DNA from: Procambarus clarkii
Taxonomy: Eukaryota > Arthropoda > Malacostraca > Decapoda > Cambaridae
NCBI RefSeq assembly: GCF_040958095.1
Contig: NC_091208.1
Span: 6,818,693 to 6,882,692 of the forward strand
Direction of reading: 5' to 3'
DNA: 64,000 bases
Positions 49,322 through 60,500 of the stretch are shown here, piece after piece (the first letter of the stretch is position 1; each line of letters starts with the position of its first letter). A program made the position numbers and the translations under genes. The notes under the pieces were generated by a model. It saw only the letters and a list, made by a program, of their open reading frames with translations, made no database searches and had not been told where the DNA came from.

Positions 49322-49598
49322 ATAACCATAACCAGGCACTGCATCACCAACCTCAACAAGGCCCTGAACAACATCAACACCAGCCTCCACACCCTCAGCC
49401 ACAACATAACCATAACTAGGCACTGCATCACCAACCTCAACAAGGCCCTAAACAACATCAACACCAGCCTCCACACCCTCAGCCACAACATAACCATAAC
49501 CAGGCACTGCATCACCAACTTCAACAAGGCCCTGAACAACATCAACACCAGCCTCCACACCCTCAGCCACAACATAACCATAACCAGGCACTGCATCC
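49322..49598. repeat. 84-bp minisatellite array 5 (3.3 units)
   Basis: Preceded by a doubled TACTGTATTGCTATACAGTA hairpin block (49255-49320). Confidence 0.92.
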
Positions 49599-50900
49599 AA
49601 TTGCAATCCAATAAGGATTTGGAAATGGACGGAGGAGTGGGAGTGGGGGGGGGCGGAACGAATGGTGCCTATTAGCTAAGTGATCCCCATTTACTGACAA
49701 CTGTGACAGTGGCCTAAGATTACGGTACGCAAAGGGGATTTTAATAAGGTACTAGAAGTATCAACACAAAATTTGTTGTGGAATGAAACATAAAAATTTT
49801 GAATATTGAGGTTACCCATTAAGGCGGTATAGAAAATCGCGACCAGACAACCTTATGAGTGTGGGAGAAAGAGCAGGATGTCAATATTTATTTCTTTTTA
49901 AATACAATAGTTTGTAATTTGGTAATATACTTATATTACGATTTTATTAACAAGATAAAAATATAGACAGAAAAGTGATTTTTTACTTTAATTGTAAAAT
50001 GTTTATAAATTTTAACAAAAACGTTTATTTTTTTTTATTTTCTAAAAATATTATTTATATACGATGAAACGTTTTAAATTTCATCAAGCTTATCTTGTTG
50101 AAGTTGGATTTATTTTTGGTGTACAATGTACACATCAAACTTTACAGTCTTCAGTGAGTAGGGATCACTAAGATACTGTGTACTACAGTGGTCGTCACAG
50201 TTTCGGTCACGATGGTGTTTCTTGTTATTGGTGTTTTGGTCAGGTGGCCACATAGCACAAAGCCTAGAGCCAATATGTGGCCATAGAGCACTAAGCCTAG
50301 AGCCAACAAGTGATCATAGAGCACTAATCCTAGAGCCAAAAGGTAGCCACAGAGCGTAAACCTTGAGCCAACAAGTGGCCATAGAGCAGTAAGCCAAGAG
50401 CCAACAAGTGGTCACAGAGCTATAAGCTTCGATCGAGTAGGCGGCCACAGTGTACTTAAATTATAAACTTTAGCAAAAACTTATATTTTATTAATAATTT
50501 AGAAACAAAATATTATTTAAATAAGATGAAACGTTTTAAAAAACTATAAAGTGGATGGTGTTATCGTACGTTACCAATGTAACGTACAATTATGTTATGT
50601 TGTTGGGTAGATTAGATACACAGTTTTTAGTGAGTTTCATATTTATTTAGTAGTCCTGGATACAGCAGTGTCGTCAACGTTGAGACGGAGCTTGGAGCAG
50701 AGCAGAGAGCTGAGTGTGGCCGGAGTCGCGGAGCTCTATGTGGGAGAGCGTTGTAGCTGGATGCGGTCCTAGTCTGCTGCCTGTTCTGTGTCGAAGCTGT
50801 AGCGTCTTGTAGACGATTAGAACTGCCTACGCCGAGTGCTACATTCTTGACTGGAAATTGTACTGTAAGTGTAATAAAGACAACTTAACATCAACTTATA

Positions 50901-51818
50901 GGGGCGATAGAAAAGTTTTGGAAAAGTTGTTCAATGTCAACCAATATTTTTTGACTAGTTGTATATGAAAAGTGCTGAAATTGTCCCAAGTTTCAGTACT
51001 GCAGCGTAAATAGAAAGGGAGATTTTTTTTTCAACGTTTTTTACACATTTTCAAGTCTACATTTCAGAACACACGTTTCAGATATAGTTATTTTGACACT
51101 TTTCTGACACATTAGCATATAATAAAGAATTGTTAGTTAGATAATTTCCAAAACATCTTTAGTTTTCCTAATACAAATTTTCGAAGTTCCCCCAAAAAAT
51201 CATGCAAATATGTCATGTTTATTGCTATTATAAAATCAATAAATGAACTTGGAGAAAAAGGCTCTCTAGCAAATGTAGGGCCATGCCCTCCACATATACT
51301 GTGTAAGTTTCATGTAAATTGAATAAAAAATGAAAGTTTTGTAAACGCTTATGTCAATTGAAAAAAAAGCAAATAATAAAGTCTAAGGTTCTAAAATCTG
51401 TGGCTGAGGTTGACTTCAACCAATTTTCTCCAAAATTGGCATCCTTACAGATAGGCTTACATGCAGTCAGGTGTGTAAGTTTTAAGCAAATCGTCAAAAA
51501 AAAAAATGAAAAAAAAATAAAAAAATTTTAACTAAAAATTATTTCCAATTAAATTAATTATAATATTTGTTTAATATATGCTATTGTGATAGCTGAGCGT
51601 CAAAGCTATGATTTCAGTTGACACTTTTGTTTGATAATCGTTTATGACCATTTTGGCATAATTTTCACACCTACTTCAATATTTTTTTCCCTTCCTATTT
51701 ATGCTACGATGCTGAAACTTGAACCAGATGAAACACTTTTCATATAGAACTTGTCGAAAACGTTTGATTGAAATCGAACGAGTTTTCATTTATTGCATTT
51801 TTGGAACCAAACGCCCCC
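50901..51818. mobile_element. Long-TIR element in A4
   Basis: As in A2, with one terminal G changed (TTATAGGGGCG). Confidence 0.6.
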
Positions 51819-52652
51819 TTATGTAAATGTTTTCCCAATCTATATTAGCAGCTCTGGTTTGATGGGAGGAAAATGCTAAAGTTTGTATAGAAGAGAGGAT
51901 GAGAAGGGAAAGAAGAGAGGATGAGAAGGGAAGAGAGTGAAGAAGATGAAGGGCAAAAGGGATTCTGATTTGGGCTGCTTTAGATAAGTGCTTTCAGCAA
52001 AGTATTTTCTTTACCTTTACCTGAAACTTTGTTTTGTGACATTGTACCTAATTTTACAGCGATGTATAAATTTATACAATGTAACAGTTTTTGGCGTTGG
52101 GTAATATATATTTTGTAATTGTTTGTCTCCAAAATGTGGAAAATCGTTAATATTTTTTAGAAACTTGCCCTAGAGAGTTTACGGAAGATGTCTAGGGCAA
52201 GGATCAAAGGTACAATTTAAAGCGTAGAGGCAATAATATCCATTTTTTCCCCTACATTGGAGGCATAACAAATTTGAAAACAATACACATTCAGCTACTC
52301 TTCCTAACGCTTCCCAACGTCAAGAAACTTTCGTATTAAAGTGCCCTTATCCTAACCAAACAGAAAACGGGACAGCATGTCACTTTCGCGAGCCACTTCT
52401 GTTTTCTACGACTACTTTTGGTCTTAGATAGACTATACGTCAAAATGCGACGTTCTATTAGGAGGACGGCTTGACACGCTACCCAGGGGAAATGGCTGTA
52501 ATGTTACAGTGTATTATGTAATGAGGTTGGTGTCAGGCTCTGTATTTTAATGAATTATTTCCGTTAAACACGACGGTGTGAAGTAGAACAACTTCACAGT
52601 ACTCAGTGACAAATTTAGGGTCACGTGACCAAGCACTGACAGTGAGAGGTGA

Positions 52653-53379
52653 CCAGTGACGTCATGCACTAAGCAGGACCCCTGTGACGTCATGCACTAA
52701 ACAGGACACCAGTGACGTCATGCACTAAGCAGCACCCCAGTGACGTCATACATTAAGAAGGATCCAAGTGACGTCATGCACTAAGCAGGACCCCAGTGAC
52801 ATCATACACTAAGCAGGACACCAGTGACGTCATGCACTAAGCAGAACTCCAGTGACGTCATGCACGAAGCAGGACCCCAGTGACGTCATGCACTAAGCCG
52901 GACCCCAGTGACGTCATGCACTGAGCAGGACCCCAGCTACGTCATGTACTAAGCATGACCCCCAGTAATGTCATACACTAAGCAGGACCCCAGTGACATC
53001 ATGCACTAAGCAGGACCCCAGTGACGTCATGCACTAAGCAGAACCCTAGTGACGTCATGGACTAAGCAGGACCCCAGTGACGTCAGGCACTAAGCAGAAC
53101 CCAAGTGACGTCATGCACTAAGCAGGACCCCAGTGACGTCATGCACTAAGCAGGACCCCAGTGACGTCATGCACTAAGCAGGACCCCATTGACGTCAATG
53201 CACTAAGCAGGACCCCAGTAACGGCAGGCACTAATCAGGCCCCCAGTGACGTCATGCACTAAGCAGGACACCAGTGACGTCATGCACTAAGCAGGGCCCC
53301 AGTGACGTCATGCACTAATCAGAACCCCAGTAACGTCATGCACTAAGCAGGACCTCAGTGACGTCATGCACTAAGCAGG
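52653..53379. repeat. 28-bp CRE-type minisatellite, array in A4
   Basis: About 26 units, same variant order. Confidence 0.93.
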
Positions 53380-54992
53380 CTTCCTCATGAATGTGAGGAC
53401 TCTGACATGTGAATGGACTCACTGCTCTGTGCAGTGATCATTGTAAGGCACTGTTAAACACCTTCTTTCTTCTGTTCAACAGCAATATCTCAATATTTCT
53501 GTACTCAACACTGCACTGTGTTGATGCAGTGTGCACTGCATCTTGTAACACTGCATCCAGTTACAGGATAAGGATTTGGGATAGGACTGGGAAGGAAGGA
53601 ATGGTGCCCAGTAGCTAAGTGATCCCCACTTACTGACGACTGTGACAGTGGCCTAAGAATACGGTACACAAAGGGGATATTAATAAGGTATTTAAAATAT
53701 CAACACAATTTCTGTTAGAATGAAACATAAAAAAATTCAGTATAACATTTACCCATTAAATCGGTATAGAAAACCACGAGCATATGTGTGCAGGATATTA
53801 ATAATTATTACTTTTTATATATTATTAATTAATGACAAGAAAACATTTTAATAAAAAAAATAAAAATTAATATAAAACTAAAAAAGAAAAAAAATTATTT
53901 CTTAAATTTTTAGGTACATTAAAAAATTATAACATAAAACTTTACTATGTTTATATTCTTTAAATTATCTTTATTTATATTTAAAGAAACTTAAGAAAAT
54001 TACATAAATACAAAACATTTCTTAAAATTTTGAGTACACATAGCACCCGTAAAACTTTAATGTCGGCAGCGGGCTTTGATCATATATCTACTGAGTAATA
54101 CGGTGATCGTCGCATTTGTTAGTGTTGGGGACATTTAGCTATCGTGTTCTGAGACCAGTAGTTGTCAAAGAATTTAACCATTCATCATGTGATTTTTAAT
54201 GTTAGTGTTACGGTCAGGTGGCCACAGAACAGTAAACCTACAGCCAGCAGGTGGCCACAGAGCAGTAAGCCTAGAGTCAGCAGGTGGCCACAAGGGACGA
54301 GAACAGCCTTGATATATAATGATAAATTACACTATTGCACTTTTATTAATTACTCAGGTTCGTCATTTAACGGAGACTCAGTGTAATAAGGGCACCCTAA
54401 CATCATCTCATGTAAATGCTGATTTAATGTTTTCCCAACTATATTGACAGCTCTTGTTTGATAGTGAGAAGATGCAAAATTATGTAGAGAAGAGAGGGAG
54501 AGAGGAATAGAGGGATAGAGGAAGAAAGGGTGAGAGGGAGGGAAGGAAGGAGAAGATGAAGGGAAAAGGGATAATGATTCAGACTGCTACAGATAAAAGC
54601 TTTCAGCAATGTCTTTTACATTTCCTTCTCTTTACATATACCTAAATTTTTGTTTTGTTACATTGTAAACATTTTTACAGCAATGTATAAATTTATACAA
54701 TGAAACAGTGTTTGGCCCTGGATAATATAAACTTTTTTTAATTGATTATGCCTCCAGAATGTAGAAAATAGTTATTATTTTTTAGAAACTTGCCTTAGAG
54801 AGTTTATGGAAGATGTCTAGGGCAAAGGTCAAGGGCACAATTTAAAGCTTTAAGGTAATAATATCAATTTTTTGTCTACATTGAAGGCATAACAAATTTG
54901 AAAAGAGTACATACTCAGGAAGTGTGTATTCTGAGTGTGTACGGACGCCTGACAACTGGGTGGACAGCGCATCTTTAGACTCCTTTTTTAGT

Positions 54993-55169
54993 TTAGAAAA
55001 ATATTTCATTATAAATATTGAATTCCATGAATCTGGACCCTGGGGCTGAGTGCATAGGCATGTTGTCAATTTCTCTTGCAAAATCTGCCTCGCTCGTGTT
55101 GATATCAATTATATTTACAGGGGTTTGGATATCACGCATAAAGACGTTGTCCGGATCTTTCACTTTCAT
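54993..55169 (-). CDS. Small conserved hypothetical ORF (A4)
   Basis: Same 58-codon frame as 27715-27891. Confidence 0.35.
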   Translation of the reverse strand: MKVKDPDNVFMRDIQTPVNIIDINTSEADFAREIDNMPMHSAPGSRFMEFNIYNEIFF

Positions 55170-55222
55170 GTTTTTATAGTTGTACTGTATTGCTATACAG
55201 TACTGTATTGTACTGTATTGCT

Positions 55223-55665
55223 ATAACCATAACCAGGCACTGCATCACCAACCTCAACAAGGCCCTGAACAACATCAACACCAGCCTCCACACCCTCAGC
55301 CACAACATAACCATAACCAGGCACTGCATCACCAACCTCAACAAGGCTCTGAACAACATCAACACCGGCCTCCACACCCTCAGCCATAACATAACCATAA
55401 CCAGGCACTGCATCACCAACCTCAACAAGGCCCTGAACAACATCAACACCAGCCTCCACACCCTCAGCCACAACATAACCATAACCAGACACTGCATCAC
55501 CAACCTCAACAAGGACCTGAACAACATCAACACCAGCCTCCACACCCTCAGCCACAACATAACCATAACCAGGCACTGCATCACCAACCTCAACAAGGCC
55601 CTGAACAACATCAACACCAGCCTCCACACCCTCAGCCACAGCATAACCATAACCAGGCACTGTAT
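55223..55665. repeat. 84-bp minisatellite array 6 (5.3 units)
   Basis: Last array; the macrosatellite then fades (55690-55930), and a TA run interrupted by an LTR element follows. Confidence 0.92.
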
Positions 55666-55925
55666 CCAATTACAGAATAAGGATTAGGGACTGGACTGGG
55701 GAGGGGGGGGGAGGAAGGAATGGTGCCCATTATCTAAGTGATCCCCACTTACTGACAACTGTGATAATGGCCTTATAATATAGTAAACAAAGAAAATATT
55801 AATAAGGTATTCAAAGTATCAACACAAAATTTCTTTAGGAATGAAACATACAAAATTTTGAATATAAGAGTTAATCTTAAAAAAAAAGTATAGAAAACCA
55901 ACACTATGGTAATGTTGAAGATTGA

Positions 55926-55930
<5 letters not shown>

Positions 55931-56004
<74 letters not shown>
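55931..56004. repeat. (TA)n microsatellite, left part
   Basis: About 37 TA dinucleotides; continues after the LTR element at 62065-62090. Confidence 0.95.
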
Positions 56005-56007
<3 letters not shown>

Positions 56008-56687
56008 GACGATAATCTCCTTCAAGAGATTGAGCCTGCTCTTCCCTCCAAAATTACGTCTTCACAATTATATAAAAAGACTATGGAAGAAATGTCCAAC
56101 AACGACAACAACACCAGCAAGGCTTGCAAGGGTGAGCAGAAACGTATGCAGCCCGCCACCTGTTCGGACCCAAATCACCAAACTACCCGTTGATCGCTAC
56201 GGCTCCGCTGATTGGTCGCCGGTCTGGCTGCACCTGCACTCGCCCCCCAATACTACCCGATGTCTGGGGTCGCCCCAACATCAGTCTTCAGAATGTTCCG
56301 TGCTTTCGTAGCCAGCACACCTCCCAGCTAGACTCTAGAGTGTACTGAGAGAGGTGGTGGCTTTAAGCCAATATTCCAGCACCTCCCACTTAACTTTTGT
56401 TTTGCACTTCTTATTATTTTGCCTTAACGTAACTTTCATTGTGTCATTTAAGTATTCTTATTATTTTGATTCATTGATTTTATTATACATATTTGTTTGT
56501 CCATATTTTCATGTTTTGATTTATTTAACGTAATTAAAATTTCATTGTTAAAGTTTTACTTGTGTTTTGTGTGTCTTCTCCTTACCTTACCACAGACGAA
56601 GTTCCAGTTTTTCTATTTTTTTATAACTATGTGACGAGGCCATACCCCTAGCATTAAACAGCCAAACACCAACGCGTTACCGTCACA
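56005..56687 (+). mobile_element. 5' LTR (683 bp)
   Basis: Begins TGTGACGATAATCTCC and ends GCGTTACCGTCACA. The TGTGACG/CGTCACA ends are inverted. I saw no difference from the 3' LTR. It contains the copy of the gag-pol C-terminal coding stretch (56008-56193). Confidence 0.93.
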
Positions 56688-56694
56688 AGTTTTA

Positions 56695-56712
56695 TGGGGG
56701 CCTGTCCTAGGA
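56695..56712 (+). other. Candidate primer binding site
   Basis: TGGGGGCCTGTCCTAGGA, eight bases after the LTR. The TGGGGGC start resembles PBSs for tRNA-Pro. The tRNA was not verified and the offset is larger than usual. Confidence 0.4.
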
Positions 56713-57580
56713 GCTTCACTCAGGTACTGGTGCCAAGTGGTAATTTATGGTAAGCGTATTTAACTCTGTTAACGTAGCTTTACTATTTTTCATTCAATTT
56801 CATTTTTTATAAGGTGCGGTGTATTGTGCATTACGAGAGTAACATATAGTGAAGGTGAGACAACTTTGGATTACGTGGTGACTGTAGGCCGCAGTCATAC
56901 TCTTAATTGGTCATCTCTCCCTCCTTGTTATTACTCGTATTTACCATCTATGTCCCTTGAATATTTCTCATTCTGACAGATCATCATATTGGTACCCTGG
57001 TACTGTGGTCTGCCCCGGGTCAAGAGTACCCAATCTTCTGCAATCTGACTGTAGGAGGACAAAGAGGGCCATAGTTCCTCTAGCTCGAACTTTAGTTGCT
57101 GAATTGGGACCTCAGCAGCAGTTCTCGTCACCAGTTGACACCTCGCACCCCTACACGTCAGTCAGAGATGATGATACATACAACGGTAGGGAATTAGCTT
57201 ATTTTTTCAGAGCACAAAAGTTCGCTAATTCTGTAAGTATCATATTAAATTCAGTGGGAAAAACTTGCTTTATGTCCTATAGAGACTTGGCAAGGTATGC
57301 CTACATCCTTGGACTACCAATTTTACTTTTGAAGCATTTAACTGTTTCATTTGTTTTCGAAACTTTGTTTCATTTGTTAGTAGGATTTTCTTGCCCTTAT
57401 TCTCTTACATGAGTACCGGGTACAAGATTTCCTGCGCCCTTGATTTAATTTAATCATTTAATATCTTTCACTTAACGTTAATTGTTAAAGATCACACAGG
57501 ATAGGTACCAGTTGCCACGTTGTCCTGTTTCTGACATTTCATTATTGAACATTCGTGTACCTTTATTTGCTAATTTCACC
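56713..57580 (+). other. Leader of the LTR element
   Basis: About 870 bp between the PBS-like site and the gag ATG. A 151-codon frame at 56957-57412 has no recognised motif; I do not call it a gene. Confidence 0.4.
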
Positions 57581-60500
57581 ATGTTTCGTCTCCAAACTTT
57601 CCGTGCAAATCCAGCAGGTGAAATAGGGACTTTAAGTCGTGCCAAGAGGACTGAACTACAAACTCTTGCACATGAGTATCAACTAGAAGTTCCCTACCAA
57701 GCCAACAAAAATGACCTACACAACCTGTTGCTGGATTACTATTTAGAGCAAGGTAAGATAGACTCTGAAACTCATGAAACTTACTATATTGCAGATAAAA
57801 CTGACTTGGCAACGATGAAACTTAAACTAGAGCTGGCTAAGATTGAACGTGAGCAGCAAAGGGAAGCCCGCGAACAGCAAAGGGAAGCCCTCGAACAACA
57901 AGAACGAGCTGCTGCCATACGAAGAGAAGAACAAGAACGAGAAATCACCCTCAGAGAACGTGAAGCTGCTTTGAGAAGAGAAGAACACGAACGTGGACTC
58001 GCCCTCCAGGAACGTGAGGTTGCACTACTCCAGGAGCGGGAACGAGTACAGCTTGAAACACTCCAGGAGCGGGAACGAGTACAGCTTGAAACCAAACGAC
58101 GCGAGTTGGAGATGCAACGCGAACATGACAAGCAACAAGCAACTCTGGCTCTAGAGTGTCGTCAACGTGAAATCGCCCTGGAAACTTCACACTTCACTCA
58201 ACGCCAGCAAGCTACTGCAAATCTTCCCGTCAGTTTTAATATATCACATGCAAGTAAGTTAATGCCATCCTTTGTAGAAGCAGAAGTTGATGTGTTCTTT
58301 ACCACCTTTGAAACCCTTGCTAATCAACTCAGTTGGCCTGTCGACCAATGGGCCACACTTCTCAGAGTCCATCTTACAGGTAGAGCTGCAGTCACACTCA
58401 GTACTTTGGCGTCTGAGAATGACTACTACACTCTGAAACAAGCAGTGTTGGACGCCTACCTCCTCTCTACTGAAAGTTATAGAAGGAAATTCCGTGACCA
58501 CCTGAAGGCAAGTACCACTACCTTCCTCGAGTTTGCTAACACGAAACGGAGGTATTTCATGAAATGGCTGGAAGCAGCACATGTCTCTACTTTTACAGAA
58601 CTCGTCAACCTGATGCTTGTTGAAGAATTCTTGAGACGTGTGCCGCCTCCTGTCCGCCTCTACTTAGCAGATAAAGAAGAAACCGACTACCTGAAGTGTG
58701 CTAAGTCGGCTGACACTTACAGCCTCATCCACCGGCTGACACCTGAACCATCCTCCAGTAAGAAGTCGTGGTACAGTTACGAGAAGGTGAGCCCCGATCA
58801 AGCTGGTTCACAACTGTACTGCAAATATTGTAGACTCTATGGACATACCATAGACAAGTGTGGTAAGTCTCAATACAAGGGAACCACTGACCAACAACGA
58901 CCCAAACCAACTCCTCCTAAGTCCGGTAAGCCTGTGATGAATGTTGGTGTTGATGTTAATGATCTTTCTCTTTTCAGTAACCACCTGTATACTGGAACTG
59001 TCTCTGCCAACGGTTCAAATCCGGAGGGACGTTTCAAATTGAAGATCTTGAGGGACACAGCGGCTCTACAATCGATCATCTTGAAGTCGGCTGTGCCCAA
59101 CATAGTCTACACCGGGGAAACAGTCTTCATCACTGACCTCACTGCTACCACTCCATACCCTCTCGCCAGAGTCCACCTGGATTGTCCCTACGTGAACGGG
59201 GAAGTCCAAGTCGCCGTCAGGGAAAAGCCTTTTCCCATGCCTGGAGTGCAACTTCTCCTAGGCAACGACTTGGCAGAAGACCTGCAACCGACCAACCTGA
59301 TCGTCATGGACAAACCCCAGGTGTGTAACTCTGTGCCAAGTAACCCTATTCTTGAGTATGTTCCAGCAGAGGTTCAAGAGAGTGATGAAGTTTCTCCTCC
59401 GGTTCTCGTGACCACCCGTGCACAAGCCGCACGTCCACAGCCAGCTGACTCTACTGCTACCGCTGTCCCTCAAGACCCTCAGAAACTACCCCCGCATCTG
59501 ACCAAGTTGGAGTTCCGTAAGTTGCAGAGGGAAGATCTTACTTTAACACCATTGTTTTTCCAGGCTGAGACTCAACCCGACAGTATTCCTGGGTTCTTCC
59601 TAGAGAACGACTTGCTCTACCGCAGATATAGACCCAGTAAACTGAAGGAGGAGGACGATTGGGCCAACATCGAACAACTAGTGATTCCCACCAGCCTGCG
59701 GCCCACTATTCTACACCTGGCCCACGGAGCATTCTCCCACTACGGCTTCAACAAGACTTACCGTGGGATTCGCCAAGACTACTACTGGCCAGGTATGGTA
59801 AATAACGTCAAACAGTACGTAAAACAGTGTCATACATGTCAGATGGCAGGCAAACCGAACGTCTCCATTCCCAGAGCACCACTGATTCCCATACAGGTGC
59901 CTGCGGAACCTTTCCACAGACTCATAATAGACTGTGTTGGTCCTTTACCTCGGACCAGTTCAGGTAACGCCTACATCCTAACCATCCTGTGTCCTACCAC
60001 CAGATTTCCCATAGCAGTTCCAGTGAAGAACATCACGGCTGCTACGGTTATCAAACATCTACTGAAGATCTTCACTCAATACGGATTTCCCAGGGAGATT
60101 CAAAGTGACTGTGGCACCAACTGCACCAGTGATCTCTTCAAAAGAACACTGGAGGAGTTCAACATCAAACAGGTATTGTCCAGCCCCTATCATCCTGCTT
60201 CACAGGGTTCTCTTGAACGTAGTCATCAGACCATCAAAGCACTCTTGAAAAAGTTTTGTAGTGAAACCACAAAGGATTGGGATAAGCAGATTGACCTAAT
60301 AATGTGTATTTTCAGAAGTCTCCCCAATGAGTCCCTAGGAGTATCTCCTTATGAGATGCTCTACGGCCGTAAGTGCCGTACTCCCCTTAAGGCTTTCAAA
60401 GACTCTCTCAGAGATGCCACCTTCAGTGAGCATCAGAATGTGCCCCAGTTTCTTCAAAACCTTCAACACATTCTAGAGAGAGTCCACCGCTTTGCCCATG

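Larger units (their letters stand above)
49322..55222. repeat. Macrosatellite unit A4
   Basis: Shortest A unit (about 5.9 kb). 84-bp array of 3.3 units, 33-bp cluster 50241-50450, MITE 50901-51818, E-box 52619-52630, CRE array 52653-53379, small ORF 54993-55169. Confidence 0.85.

Noticed and set aside
56957..57412. 151-codon frame upstream of gag
   Set aside because: Lies in the LTR-element leader, no motif, and not needed for a known product.
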